Shown here: in pieces, positions 11,072 through 20,374 of the stretch
Layout: each line of letters starts with the position of its first letter
How positions within the stretch are numbered: the first letter of the stretch is position 1
From: Alphaproteobacteria bacterium
Lineage (GTDB): Bacteria > Pseudomonadota > Alphaproteobacteria > Geminicoccales > Geminicoccaceae
Assembly (NCBI GenBank): GCA_009908425.1
Contig: JAAAPF010000335.1
Span: forward strand, 1-37,650
Length of the DNA: 37,650 nt
Direction: 5' to 3'
Notes under the pieces: generated by a model
What the model saw: the letters and a program-made list of their open reading frames with translations, nothing else
Told to the model about the DNA's origin: nothing
Databases searched by the model: none
Made by a program: the position numbers and the translations under genes

Positions 11072-11632
11072 TCAGGGCGCCAGCCAGGTGCCGCGCCAAC
11101 GGGCGTCGGCGGTGAAGCGGGCGCGGCGGTGGCGGTCGGGGCCGAGATGGAGGGTTTCGATCTCGTCCAGCGCGCAGCCGACGACGGCGAAGCGCCGGGG
11201 ATCGCTGGCGGCCGCGTGGTCTTCCGGCGCGGTGACGGGCGTGCCCGGCGCCGGCGCGCCGCCGTAGTTGGCGCGCTCGGCCTCGCTCAGCTCGGCCCAG
11301 ATGGCCGCCACCGCCGCGCCGGTGTGCACCTCGGCGGTCGCGCGCAGGCGGATCTGGAGCCGGTCACGCGCGTTCCAGATCAGGAGCGCGACGCGCGGCG
11401 CGGCGCGGATCTCGGCGACCTTGGCCGCCGCGACGTCGGTGTGGAATTCGACGCGCCCCGCCGCGCGGTCGGCCCCGCGTAGCACCACCGTCCGAACCTC
11501 GCCGCCGCCGTCGCGGCCGACCGTGGCCACTGCCGGATGCCGGGCGGGGGCGTGGCGGTCCTCGATCCCTTGCGCCAGCTCGCGCCAGACCTCGTCGAAC
11601 GTCGCCGCCAGCTCGGTGAACCATTCGGCCAT
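11072..11632 (-). CDS. Pyridoxamine 5'-phosphate oxidase-like FMN-binding protein
   Basis: A split-barrel flavoprotein of the PNPOx-like superfamily (the Alr4036-like branch is likely). The 186 residues begin at the ATG at 11632, which has CAGGGAG just upstream. Typical pieces are the early strand PAVATVGRDGGGEVRTVVLRG (about 30-50), the FMN-phosphate region FHTDVAAAKVAEIRAAPRVALLIW, and the strand LQIRLRATAEVH. The C-terminus RARFTADARWRGTWLAP resembles the PNPOx end (RRW...W..RL..P). The true substrate is unknown; many relatives are not PdxH. It is divergent from the ArsC-like gene. Confidence 0.8.
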   Translation of the reverse strand: MAEWFTELAATFDEVWRELAQGIEDRHAPARHPAVATVGRDGGGEVRTVVLRGADRAAGRVEFHTDVAAAKVAEIRAAPRVALLIWNARDRLQIRLRATAEVHTGAAVAAIWAELSEAERANYGGAPAPGTPVTAPEDHAAASDPRRFAVVGCALDEIETLHLGPDRHRRARFTADARWRGTWLAP

Positions 11633-11787
11633 GTTCGCTCCCTGGTAATGCATCGGCGCCGACATGGGGCCGCAGCCGCACCCCGGCCAGCGACGGCACG
11701 ACCGCGGGGGCCGCGGCCGGAGAGCGCGCGATCCGTTCGCGCGGATGGTGCGTAACCGCATAGTGACCCTGTTGGACGGATGCGCCG

Positions 11788-12171
11788 ATGGCGAAGCTGC
11801 TTCACAACCCCCATTCGCCGCTGTCGCGGCGAGCGCTCGGGCTGGTCGAGGCCGATGGTCGAGGGGTCGAGGTCATCGACGTCGTCGAGGCGGTGCCCGA
11901 GGCGGCCGAGCTCGGCGCCCTCACCGCCGTCTTGCCGGTGGAGGTGCGCGAGCTCCTGGACCATGCCGACGCGCTCTATTTCGCGCTCGGGCTCGACGAC
12001 CCGTGCTGGAGCGAGACCGAGGTGATGGCGGCGGCCTTCGACAACCCGCGCCTGTTGCGCTGTCCGATCCTGATCGCCGGCGACGGTGTGCGGCTCGGGG
12101 ACGACGCCGTCGCGGACCGCGCCGCGCACAACGACAACGGCGCGACCCCGGCGCTCGCCGAGTCCGGCTGA
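11788..12171 (+). CDS. ArsC/Spx-family-like protein lacking the catalytic cysteine
   Basis: A 127-residue protein that aligns by eye with the arsenate reductase ArsC / YffB / Spx thioredoxin-fold family. The pieces are HNPHSPLSRRALGLVEADG at the N-terminus, EVIDVVEAVPEAAELGALTAVL (the helix after the first strand pair), and LLRCPILIAGDGVRLGDD near the end (family pattern: LIxRPIVxxGxxxxxG). In ArsC the N-terminal motif is HNPxCxxSR. Here the cysteine position is Ser10, so glutathione-linked reduction of arsenate cannot work in the usual way. It may be a non-catalytic binding or regulatory protein. Start ATG at 11788; a second ATG at 11780 is out of frame. Divergent from the flavoprotein gene (155-bp gap). 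Confidence 0.7.
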   Translation: MAKLLHNPHSPLSRRALGLVEADGRGVEVIDVVEAVPEAAELGALTAVLPVEVRELLDHADALYFALGLDDPCWSETEVMAAAFDNPRLLRCPILIAGDGVRLGDDAVADRAAHNDNGATPALAESG

Positions 12172-12192
12172 CGCGGTCGCGCCCCGGCGCCG

Positions 12193-13158
12193 TCAGCGCA
12201 CGAAGCGGCCGAGGCGAACGGCGGTGTGGCCCGGCCAGAGACGGCGGCTGGGCATCACCAGCACGCAGTCGTCGTAAGGGGTGAGCACGGGGTCGTCGTC
12301 GTCGGTGGCGATCGCCGTACCGCGCTTCGGGACGACCTCGAGGCCCCGATAGTCCGCCGTGAACGCGAAACGCCGGCCGCGTACGGTCACCGCCTCGGTG
12401 ACCTCGATCCGCGCCGGTGGTGAAGGATGCGCGGTATCGACGGCGTCGGCGGCCCAATCGGGTGCGATCGCACCGGTGGCGCGCAGAAAGCGCACGGCGC
12501 TCTCGATCGCCATGGCCGCGCTCGCGTGCGCCCAGTGCTGGCCGCACTCGACCAGGATCGCCGCGCGCGCGCCGTCGGCGCGGCCGAAGGCGCCGTAGTC
12601 CCGCAGCCGACGGCCCGAGAGGTGGCCGGCGTCGGTGACGATCAACGAGGGCGTGCCGGTCGCCTCCGCGAGCCGCACCCCTTTGGCGTGCAGCCCGGCC
12701 AGCGTCAGCGCGGGGCTCGCGCTCTGCATCGAGTGCAGGTCCAAGAGGAAGTCGACCCGGTCGACCCAGGGCTGGAGTGCGCGCGCCCGCTCCAACTCCA
12801 CCGAACGCCGCGGCGCCGCCAGGGTGGCGCGGTCCCACAGCCGGTTGAGATCCTCCTCGACCCAGCGCGACGCCGTCGGGTCCCGCGGATCGAAGCGGTC
12901 GTAGGCCGCGACGTTGGCGAAGGCCAGGCTGAGGCGGCCACGCACCGGTCGGACTCCGCGCCGGAACAGCCAGTCGAGGGCGATGGCGCCGGCGAGCTCG
13001 TTGCCGTGGACGACGGCGGTGATCGCCACGTGCGGGCCGGGGGCGGCGGCCTCGAGGGTGGTGACCCAGGGGATCGGACCGTCGCCGCGGTAGGGTGTGA
13101 TGTCGGGCGCGACGAGTTCGACCGGGGGGACGTCGTCGCTGCGGCTCGACGGCCTCAC
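12193..13158 (-). CDS. Succinylglutamate desuccinylase / aspartoacylase family zinc hydrolase
   Basis: Zinc-dependent deacylase of the AspA/AstE (M14-like) family, which cleaves N-acyl amino acids. The 321-residue protein has the zinc ligands HGNE (H51, E54) and DLHS (H142), the substrate-binding region EEDLNRLW (about 101-108), and the catalytic glutamate in ILVECGQH (E204). A C-terminal beta domain ends in ALGRFVR-like residues. It starts at a GTG at 13158, only 10 bp after the argE stop, so both form one operon. The presence of a second amide hydrolase beside argE suggests processing of N-acylated amino acids, but the specific substrate is not visible. Confidence 0.85.
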   Translation of the reverse strand: MRPSSRSDDVPPVELVAPDITPYRGDGPIPWVTTLEAAAPGPHVAITAVVHGNELAGAIALDWLFRRGVRPVRGRLSLAFANVAAYDRFDPRDPTASRWVEEDLNRLWDRATLAAPRRSVELERARALQPWVDRVDFLLDLHSMQSASPALTLAGLHAKGVRLAEATGTPSLIVTDAGHLSGRRLRDYGAFGRADGARAAILVECGQHWAHASAAMAIESAVRFLRATGAIAPDWAADAVDTAHPSPPARIEVTEAVTVRGRRFAFTADYRGLEVVPKRGTAIATDDDDPVLTPYDDCVLVMPSRRLWPGHTAVRLGRFVR

Positions 13159-13168
13159 GGCGCCGCGC

Positions 13169-14335
13169 TCAAACCGGCCGGGTCATGGCGTCGATCAGCC
13201 GATCGACGAAGCGCTCGCACGCCGCGAGCTGGTCGACCGTGACGGATTCGTCGGGCCGGTGCGCCCGCGCGATGTCACCGGGGCCGCAGACCACGGTCGG
13301 CACCCGCAGCCACTCGGCGAAGAGCCCGGCCTCGGTGGCGAAGGCGACCTTGCCGCCGAGCGCGGTGCCCGCGAGCCGCGCGACCGTGCGCACCAAGGCG
13401 TGATCGGCGGCGATGTCGAAGCCGGGCACGCGGCTGGTGCGGGTGAAGCGCAAGCGCGCCTCGGGCGCCACCGCCCGCATCGCCGGCTCCAGCTCGTCGC
13501 GGGCGAAGGCCTCGATCTCGGCGATCAGCGGCTCCGCGGGCTGGGCGGTGAAGTGGCGGACCTCGAAGGCGAGGCGGCAGGCGTCGGGGACGATGTTGAG
13601 CGCGGTGCCGCCGTGGCAGGTGCCGACGTGGGTCGTGGCGTGCGGCACGGCGTAGGCCGGATCGAACGGTCCCTCGACCGCGAGGCGGCGACCGATGTCG
13701 GAGATCTTGGCGATCAGACGGGCGCCGAACTCCACCGCGTTGACGCCGTGGGGCGCCATCGCCGAGTGGCATTCGCGGCCGGCGATCTCGACGTCGAAGC
13801 TGTGCTTGCCCTTGTGGCCGAGCACGACCGCCATCCCGCTCGGCTCCCCGACGACGCAGCCGGCGGCGTCGAAGCCCTCGGCCTGCAGCTTTTCCAAGAG
13901 CGTCCGCACGCCGAGGCAGCCGACCTCCTCGTCGTAGGTGAGCGCGAGGTGGATCGGGCGGGCGAGATCCGCCTTCACCATCGCCGGCACCTTGGCGAGG
14001 GCGACCGCATCGAAGCCCTTCATGTCGACGGTGCCGCGGCCGATCAGCCGTCCGCCGTCCTCGCGGAGCTGGAACGGGTCGCCCGACCAGTCCTGGTCGT
14101 CCACGGGTACGGTGTCGAGGTGACCGGAGAGGATGACGCCGTCGGGCCGCTCCGGGCCGATCGTGGCGAACAGATTGGCCTTGCGACCAGTGGCGTCGTA
14201 GACCCGGCGGCTGGCGACGCCGTGGCGCTCCAGCCAGTCCTCGACCGCCTCGACGAGGCGAAGGTTGCTGCGGCGGCTGGTGGTGTCGAAGGCGACGAGC
14301 CGCTTCAGCAGTTCGCGGGTGGTCGGTTCGATCAT
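13169..14335 (-). CDS. argE: Acetylornithine deacetylase (M20 family)
   Basis: Metal-dependent amidase that removes the acetyl group from N-acetylornithine in arginine synthesis. The 388 residues show the M20 di-metal pattern: LSGHLDTVPV, GRGTVDMKGFDA, TYDEEVGCLG and VVGEPSG. The dimerisation domain includes HKGKHSFDVEIAGRECHS, and VVCGPGDIARAHRPDE provides the last metal-binding histidine. I chose the ATG at 14335; an ATG at 14341 and a TTG at 14347 are in frame too, and none has a strong ribosome site. It overlaps no neighbour and leads the operon with the AspA-like gene. Related succinyl- or acyl-specific M20 enzymes are hard to exclude. Confidence 0.88.
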   Translation of the reverse strand: MIEPTTRELLKRLVAFDTTSRRSNLRLVEAVEDWLERHGVASRRVYDATGRKANLFATIGPERPDGVILSGHLDTVPVDDQDWSGDPFQLREDGGRLIGRGTVDMKGFDAVALAKVPAMVKADLARPIHLALTYDEEVGCLGVRTLLEKLQAEGFDAAGCVVGEPSGMAVVLGHKGKHSFDVEIAGRECHSAMAPHGVNAVEFGARLIAKISDIGRRLAVEGPFDPAYAVPHATTHVGTCHGGTALNIVPDACRLAFEVRHFTAQPAEPLIAEIEAFARDELEPAMRAVAPEARLRFTRTSRVPGFDIAADHALVRTVARLAGTALGGKVAFATEAGLFAEWLRVPTVVCGPGDIARAHRPDESVTVDQLAACERFVDRLIDAMTRPV

Positions 14336-14616
14336 GGGCATCCGCAACGGCGATCGACGACGGCGACAACACCGACCCGTCGAAGAGTGATCGTCCGAGC
14401 GCCGGCGTCAAGGCGGCGGCGTGGTGGTCGGCGCGCCCCGTCGCGGCGGTGGGGCACCGCCTGTGCCCGCCGACGGTCGCGAACTGCGGACCGCTGGTGC
14501 TCGGGGCTTGCCACGACGGTGCCGCGGGCGCCACACAGGACGGGCGCCGCCCGCCGAGCCGGCGCCTGCGAGCGGCGCCGCCGCGGCCGCCGCGGCGACA
14601 ACGAGGGAGGAACCGG

Positions 14617-16221
14617 ATGCATCACCACGCCGGGCTGGCGGTCGCCGCGACCGTCGTCGCGCTCGCGGCCGGGGGCGCACACGCCCAATCGCTGACGATC
14701 GGCGCCGCCTCGGAGCCGAGTGCGCTGGACCCGCACTTCCACAATCTCGGTCCGAACAACGCGATGCAGCGGCATCTCTTCGACAGCCTTGTGCTGCAGG
14801 ACGAGAACCAGAAGCTGCAGCCCGGTCTCGCCACCGCCTGGGAGCCGACGAGCGAGACCAGCTGGACCTTCGAGCTGCGCGAGGGTGTGACCTTCCACGA
14901 CGGCGCCTCGTTCGAGGCCCGCGACGTGGTCTGGACGCTGTGCCGGATCCCCAACGTCGCGGACAGCCCGTCGTCCTTCGAGATCTACACCAAGGCGATC
15001 CAGCGCGCCGAGATCCAGGGCCCGCACACCATCGTCTTCCACACCGCCGAGCCGTATCCGCTGCTGCCGGTCGAGGTCTCGACCTGGGCGGTCCTCGACG
15101 CGCCCGAGGACGCGCGTGACCTCGCCTACGACCCGGCCGGCTGCGACTATGCCGGCGAGTACCCCTCGACCCCCGCCTTCAATTCCGGGGAGGCGGCGAT
15201 CGGCACCGGGCCGTTCATGTACGGCGAGTTCACCAAGGGCGAGCGCATCGTGCTCGAGCGCAATCCCGACTACTGGGGCGAGGCGCCCGACTTCGAGCAG
15301 GTGACCTTCCGCCCGATCACCTCCGACGGCCCGCGCGTCGCCGCACTTCTCGCCGGCGACGTCGACTTCATCGACAAGCCGCCCTTGCAGGACCTGCCGC
15401 GCCTGGAGGACGACCCCGACCTGGAGGTGGCGCAAGGACTCTCCAACCGCGTCATCTACCTGCACATGGACCAGTACATGGACGACACGCCCGGCGTTTC
15501 CGGCGTGCCGGCCAACCCGTTCAAGGACGTGCGGGTGCGCGAGGCGCTGAGCCGGGCGATCGACCGCGAGGCCATCGTCGACCGCATCATGGGCGGCGTC
15601 GCCGAACCCGCGGGCGAGCTCCTGCCGCCGTCGATGTTCGGGGCCAACCCCGACGCCGCGCCCACCGAGTTCGACCCCGACCGCGCCCGCGCGTTGTTGG
15701 CCGAGGCCGGCTACGGCGACGGTTTCGAGCTGGTGCTGGGTACGCCCAACGACCGCTACATCAACGACGAGCTCATCGCGCAGGCGGTGGCGCAGATGTT
15801 CGCGCGCGTGGGCGTCGACACCACCGTCGACGCGACCACCAAGAGCGTCTTCTTCTCGCGCCGCAACGACTACGAGTTCTCGATGTATCTGGCGGGCTGG
15901 GGCTCCGGCACCGGCGAGATGAGCTCGCCGCTGCGCGCACTGGTGGCCTGCCGCGACCCCGAGGCCGGCTACGGTGGCACCAACCGCGGGCGCTACTGCA
16001 ACCCGGAGATGGACGCGGTCCTGAAGGAGGCGCTGCGCACCGTCGACGCCGAGGCGCGGCGCGAACTGCTGCAGGCGGCCAGCTCGATGGTCATGGCGGA
16101 CTACGGCATCCTGCCGCTGCACTTCGAGGTGACGCCCTGGGCCTTCAAGCAGGAGCTCGGCTACACCCCGCGCACCGACCAGTACACGCTCGCCATGGAC
16201 GTCTCGCTGGATCGGGAGTGA
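14617..16221 (+). CDS. Oligopeptide-type ABC transporter substrate-binding protein (SBP_bac_5)
   Basis: Periplasmic binding protein of the OppA/DppA family (534 residues). It starts at the ATG at 14617 behind a GGGAGG site, not at the longer frame start at 14449. A signal peptide covers about residues 1-26 (AVAATVVALAAGGAHAQ). The mature part has the family core: SALDPHFHN, LFDSLVLQDENQKLQPGLATAWE, FELREGVTFHDG and IGTGPFMYGEFTKGE, then the second lobe with VREALSRAIDREAIVD. No permease or ATPase genes follow: putA comes after a 395-bp gap. It is therefore an orphan component that must use a transporter encoded elsewhere. Divergent from argE, which hints at import of peptides or acylated amino acids. 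Confidence 0.93.
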   Translation: MHHHAGLAVAATVVALAAGGAHAQSLTIGAASEPSALDPHFHNLGPNNAMQRHLFDSLVLQDENQKLQPGLATAWEPTSETSWTFELREGVTFHDGASFEARDVVWTLCRIPNVADSPSSFEIYTKAIQRAEIQGPHTIVFHTAEPYPLLPVEVSTWAVLDAPEDARDLAYDPAGCDYAGEYPSTPAFNSGEAAIGTGPFMYGEFTKGERIVLERNPDYWGEAPDFEQVTFRPITSDGPRVAALLAGDVDFIDKPPLQDLPRLEDDPDLEVAQGLSNRVIYLHMDQYMDDTPGVSGVPANPFKDVRVREALSRAIDREAIVDRIMGGVAEPAGELLPPSMFGANPDAAPTEFDPDRARALLAEAGYGDGFELVLGTPNDRYINDELIAQAVAQMFARVGVDTTVDATTKSVFFSRRNDYEFSMYLAGWGSGTGEMSSPLRALVACRDPEAGYGGTNRGRYCNPEMDAVLKEALRTVDAEARRELLQAASSMVMADYGILPLHFEVTPWAFKQELGYTPRTDQYTLAMDVSLDRE

Positions 16222-16616
16222 GGCGCCTTCGTCTCGTGCCCGAGCCGTCCCGCCGTCTGCCTCGCGCGAGTTCTCGGCGCCCACGGCGGGGCGGAGCGCC
16301 GTCCCGCCGTCGAGCTCGGCACCCCGTCGACGCAGTCGGACGAGCGCGGCGGCAAGTAGGATCGCGGCGGCAAGGCGGGAGCACCCCGGGTCGTCGCGGG
16401 TGGCGATCCGGCGCAGGTGGTCGCGCCTGTCGACGCCGCCCTCGACCAGCCGGCGGTCTCGGTCGAACGGGGTCGTCGGCGAGGGCGGGGCGGCGGCCGG
16501 GACGGGACGACGGCGTCGGCGCCGCCGCTGGCTCGACCCTGGGCACCCCGGCTACCATCCTTTGGTGATGCGCGACGGCGCGGTCGCGACCGTGGCGGAG
16601 ATCGGGGAGGAGGGTC
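16222..16616. other. 395-bp gap between the binding-protein gene and putA
   Basis: No gene is supported. Besides a hairpin at 16283-16310, it has a 12-bp direct repeat (CGCGGCGGCAAG at 16345-16356 and 16363-16374, 18 bp apart) of unknown meaning. The end holds the strong putA ribosome site (GGGGAGGAGGG). No transcription regulator such as PutR lies here, and I could not assign a promoter. Confidence 0.45.
16283..16310 (+). terminator. Terminator-like hairpin after the oligopeptide-binding protein gene
   Basis: Arms ACGGCGGGGCGG and CCGTCCCGCCGT (12 bp, one G-T wobble pair) with the loop AGCG, 62 bp after the stop codon. It lacks a T-run, so it is only a probable terminator. Confidence 0.45.
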
Positions 16617-19600
16617 ATGAGCCAGCTCGACGACGTCCGCGCCGCGATCCGCGCCCGCACCCTGGCGCGCGAGCCGGCGATGGTCACCGAGCTGGCCGCC
16701 GAAACCGGGCTCGACGAGCGGGCCCGGGCGCGCGTGACCGAGCGCGCCGAGGGCCTGGTCCGGCGGGTGCGGGCGACGGCGCGGCCGTGGATGATGGAGG
16801 CCTTCCTCGCGGAGTACGGGCTCTCGACGCGCGAGGGCGTGGCGCTGATGTGCCTGGCCGAGGCCATGCTGCGGGTGCCCGACGCGGCGACCATGGACGA
16901 CCTCGTCTCCGACAAGATCACCCCCCACGACTGGGGGGCGCATCTGGGTGACGGCGGCTCGATCCTGGTCAACGCCTCGACCTGGGCGCTGATGCTGACC
17001 GGCCGCGTCCTGGAGGCGCACGCCGAGCCCGGCGTCGCGGCCTCGCTCCGGGGCGCGGTGCGGCGCCTCGGCGAGCCGGTCATCCGCACCGCCGTCCACC
17101 GCGCCATGCGCCAGCTCGGCGGGCAGTTCGTGCTCGGCCGGGACATCGACGCCGCGCTCGCCCGGGCCGCCAAGCTGGAGGCCAGTGGCTACCGCTATTC
17201 CTACGACATGCTCGGCGAGGCGGCGCGGACCGAGGCCGACGCCCGGCGCTATTTCGAGAACTACCGGCGCGCGATCGCACGCCTCGCCGAACGGGCGCGG
17301 CCGGCGCAGCTACACGACAACCCCGGGATCTCGATCAAGCTCTCGGCGCTGCACCCGCGCTTCGAGACGGCGAAGCAGGCCACCACCCGGCGGGTGCTGG
17401 TCGAGCGCACGCGCGAACTCGCCCGCGCCGCCAGGGCGGCCGGCGTCACCTTCAACGTCGACGCCGAGGAGATGGAGCGCCTCGACGTCACCCTCGACGT
17501 CGTCGAGGCGGTGCTGGGCGATCCCCACCTCGCGGGCTGGGACGGCTTCGGGCTCGTGGTCCAGGCCTACGGCCCGCGGGCGCGCACCGTGATCGATTGG
17601 CTCGACGCCCTCGCCGGCGAGCTCGACCGCCGCCTCACCTGCCGGCTGGTCAAGGGGGCGTATTGGGATGCCGAGATCAAGCGCGCCCAGGTCCTCGGCC
17701 TCGACGGCTTTCCGGTGTTCACCAAGAAGGCGCACACCGACGTCGCCTACCTCGCCTGCGCGCGGGCGCTGTTGGGGCGGCGGTCGCGGCTCTACCCGCA
17801 GTTCGCCACCCACAACGCCCACACCGCCGCGGCGATCCTGGAGCTCGCCGGCGACGACCGCGGCGGCTTCGAATTCCAGCGCCTGCACGGCATGGGCGAG
17901 GCGCTGCACGAACTGCTCCTCCAGGACGAGCGCCTGCCGTCGCGGATCTACGCCCCGGTGGGGGCGCACGAGGATCTGTTGGCCTATCTCGTCCGCCGCC
18001 TCCTGGAGAACGGCGCCAACAGCTCGTTCGTCCACCAACTCCTCGACGAGCACACCCCGCCCGCCGAGATCGCCAAGGATCCGATCGCGGAGGCGCTCGA
18101 AGACGGCGCCGGCCCGCACCCGAAGATCGTGCCGCCGCCCGCGCTCTACGGCCCCGCGCGCCGCAACTCCCGCGGCTTCGATCACGGCGATCCGGCCACG
18201 CTCGAGGCCATCGCGGCCGGTCGCGCGCCGTTCCTGGCACCCCATCGCTGGCGGGCCGAGCCGCTGCTCGCCGACGGCGCCGGCGCCGGCGGTCTCACCC
18301 GGCCTGTGATCAACCCGGCGGACCCCGACGACGTCGTCGGCGACGTCGTCGAGGCGACCCCCATCTTGGTGGCCGCGGCGGTCGCGACCGCCGAGCGGGC
18401 GCATCCGGCCTGGGCGGCGCGACCCGTCGGCGAGCGGGCGGCGTGCCTGGAGCGCGCCGCCGACCTCTACGAACGCCACGCCTTCGAGCTGTTCGCCCTG
18501 TTGGGGCGCGAGGCCGGCAAGACGCTCGGCGACGCGATCGCCGAGCTGCGCGAGGCGGTGGACTTCCTGCGCTACTACGCCGCCGGTGCCGCGGCGGCGG
18601 AGGCGGGCGGCGAGCCACGCGGCACCATCGCCTGCATCTCGCCCTGGAACTTCCCGCTCGCCATCTTCACCGGCCAGATCGCGGCGAGCCTGGTCACCGG
18701 CAACGCCGTGGTCGCCAAGCCCGCCGAGCAGACCCCGCTGATCGCCCATCGTGCGGTCACGCTGCTGCACGCCGCCGGGGTGCCGCGCGAGGTCCTGCAG
18801 CTGCTGCCGGGCGACGGCGAGACGGTGGGCGCCCCGCTCACCGCCGATCCCCGGCTCGCCGGCGTCGCCTTCACCGGCTCGCTCGCCGTCGCCAAGGCGA
18901 TCGACCGCCAGCTCGCCGAGACCGCGCCGGCCGCGGTGCTCGTCGCCGAGACCGGCGGCATCAACGCCATGATCGTCGACTCGACGGCCCTTTTGGAGCA
19001 GGCGGTCCGCGACATCGTGGAGAGCGCCTTTCGCAGTGCCGGACAGCGCTGCTCGGCCCTGCGCGTGCTGTGCGTGCAACGGGACGTCGAGCCGCGGCTG
19101 GTGGAGATGCTGGCCGGCGCGATGGACACCCTCGCCGTCGGCGATCCGCTGGCGTTCACCACCGACGTCGGGCCGGTCATCGAGGCCGAGGCCCGCGACC
19201 GCATCGCCGCCCATGTCGACGCCGCGGCGGCACGGGGACGGCTGCTCAAGCGCGTCGACGCGCCGGCGCCGGGGCATTTCGCCGGCCCGGCGCTGGTGCG
19301 GGTCGGCGGCGTCGCCGACGTCCGCGAGGAGGTGTTCGGGCCCGTCCTCCACCTCTGCGCCTTCGAGGCCGGCGAACTCGACGCCGTCGTGGCCGCGGTC
19401 GACGCCCAGGGCTACGGGCTCACCTTCGGCATGCACTCGCGCATCGACGCGCGGGTGCAGCGGGTGGTCGAGCGGGTGCGGGCCGGCAACCTCTACGTCA
19501 ACCGCAACCAGGTCGGCGCGGTCGTCGGCGTCCAGCCCTTCGGTGGCGAGGGCCTGTCCGGCACCGGCCCCAAGGCCGGCGGCCCGCACTACCTGCCCCG

Positions 19601-20225
19601 CTTTCGCCGCGAGCCCGGCGGCTTGGAGGCTGGGCCGGTGACGGCGCCGCTCGACGCCGAGCGGCTGCGGGCCGCCCTCGCCGAGCTGGCGGCGATGCCG
19701 GTGCCGGAGTCGGTGCTGGCGACGGTGCGCGCCACGCTCGACGGTCGCGACGGTGACGTGCTCGCCGCCGCCGCCGCGCTCGAACTCGACGCGGTGGATC
19801 TGCCGGGGCCGACCGGGGAGTCGAACCGCTACCGGCTGGTGGCGCGCGGCACCGCGCTCTGTCTCGGCCCCGACACCGCGACCGCCGGCGCCCAGGCGGT
19901 GCAGGCGCTCGCCGTCGGGGGCCGGGCGCTGGTGGTGGCGCCGGGTGCCGAGGCGGCGCTGGCCGATCTGGCGGCGGCGGGGTTGCCGGTGCGCGCGCTC
20001 GACGGCGGGGTGGAGCCGGCCGTGGGCGCGGCGCTCGCCGTCGACGTGGTGGCGTGGGCGGGCGAGCCGGCCGCCTGGCGCCGGGCGCTCGCGGCGGAAG
20101 CCGGGGCGATCCGGCCGCTCGTCACCGCCCGGCTCGCGCCGGCGGCCTACTGCCACGAGCGCGCGGTCTGCATCGACACCACCGCCGCCGGCGGCAACGC
20201 CACCCTGTTGGCGCAGACCAGCTGA
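16617..20225 (+). CDS. putA: Bifunctional proline dehydrogenase / L-glutamate-gamma-semialdehyde dehydrogenase PutA
   Basis: Oxidises proline to glutamate in two steps: FAD-dependent proline dehydrogenase, then NAD-dependent aldehyde dehydrogenase with substrate channelling. The 1202-residue protein starts at the ATG at 16617 after GGGGAGGAGGG. PRODH domain: NPGISIKLSALHPRFE (about 233-248), RLVKGAYWDAEIKRA (about 342-356), FATHNAHT (about 396) and RIYAPVGAHEDLLAYLVRRL (about 443-462). ALDH domain: SPWNFPLAIFTGQI, AETGGIN (Glu near 778) and the catalytic Cys812 in GQRCSALR. The last ~190 residues form the extra ALDH-like C-terminal domain. No N-terminal ribbon-helix-helix DNA-binding domain is present, so it should not repress its own gene. 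This is a type-B-like architecture. Confidence 0.97.
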   Translation: MSQLDDVRAAIRARTLAREPAMVTELAAETGLDERARARVTERAEGLVRRVRATARPWMMEAFLAEYGLSTREGVALMCLAEAMLRVPDAATMDDLVSDKITPHDWGAHLGDGGSILVNASTWALMLTGRVLEAHAEPGVAASLRGAVRRLGEPVIRTAVHRAMRQLGGQFVLGRDIDAALARAAKLEASGYRYSYDMLGEAARTEADARRYFENYRRAIARLAERARPAQLHDNPGISIKLSALHPRFETAKQATTRRVLVERTRELARAARAAGVTFNVDAEEMERLDVTLDVVEAVLGDPHLAGWDGFGLVVQAYGPRARTVIDWLDALAGELDRRLTCRLVKGAYWDAEIKRAQVLGLDGFPVFTKKAHTDVAYLACARALLGRRSRLYPQFATHNAHTAAAILELAGDDRGGFEFQRLHGMGEALHELLLQDERLPSRIYAPVGAHEDLLAYLVRRLLENGANSSFVHQLLDEHTPPAEIAKDPIAEALEDGAGPHPKIVPPPALYGPARRNSRGFDHGDPATLEAIAAGRAPFLAPHRWRAEPLLADGAGAGGLTRPVINPADPDDVVGDVVEATPILVAAAVATAERAHPAWAARPVGERAACLERAADLYERHAFELFALLGREAGKTLGDAIAELREAVDFLRYYAAGAAAAEAGGEPRGTIACISPWNFPLAIFTGQIAASLVTGNAVVAKPAEQTPLIAHRAVTLLHAAGVPREVLQLLPGDGETVGAPLTADPRLAGVAFTGSLAVAKAIDRQLAETAPAAVLVAETGGINAMIVDSTALLEQAVRDIVESAFRSAGQRCSALRVLCVQRDVEPRLVEMLAGAMDTLAVGDPLAFTTDVGPVIEAEARDRIAAHVDAAAARGRLLKRVDAPAPGHFAGPALVRVGGVADVREEVFGPVLHLCAFEAGELDAVVAAVDAQGYGLTFGMHSRIDARVQRVVERVRAGNLYVNRNQVGAVVGVQPFGGEGLSGTGPKAGGPHYLPRFRREPGGLEAGPVTAPLDAERLRAALAELAAMPVPESVLATVRATLDGRDGDVLAAAAALELDAVDLPGPTGESNRYRLVARGTALCLGPDTATAGAQAVQALAVGGRALVVAPGAEAALADLAAAGLPVRALDGGVEPAVGAALAVDVVAWAGEPAAWRRALAAEAGAIRPLVTARLAPAAYCHERAVCIDTTAAGGNATLLAQTS

Positions 20226-20374
20226 CCGCCGGCTCGCGCCGCGGTGCTGCCGGGCCGCCGCCGGTGATCGTTCGGGGATGATCGCCGCCTTGCGCATCCG
20301 AAATGGCCCGTGGGCGCGACGCGGCGCGAAAGTCGCGGCGGCGGGCGGCGCCCGCGTTCCCGACCAGCAAGGCT

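Noticed and set aside
14332-16284. A 650-codon open frame opposite the oligopeptide-binding protein
   Set aside because: Same GC-driven shadow; the plus-strand frame has a signal peptide, ribosome site and family motifs.
16345-16374. Direct repeat of 12 bp (CGCGGCGGCAAG) as a regulator site for putA
   Set aside because: Short, GC-only and of a kind common in this base composition; no second line of support.
17310-20297. A 995-codon open frame on the minus strand, antisense to putA
   Set aside because: It is low in complexity and Arg/Gly-rich, with no recognisable domain, while the opposite frame is a complete PutA.
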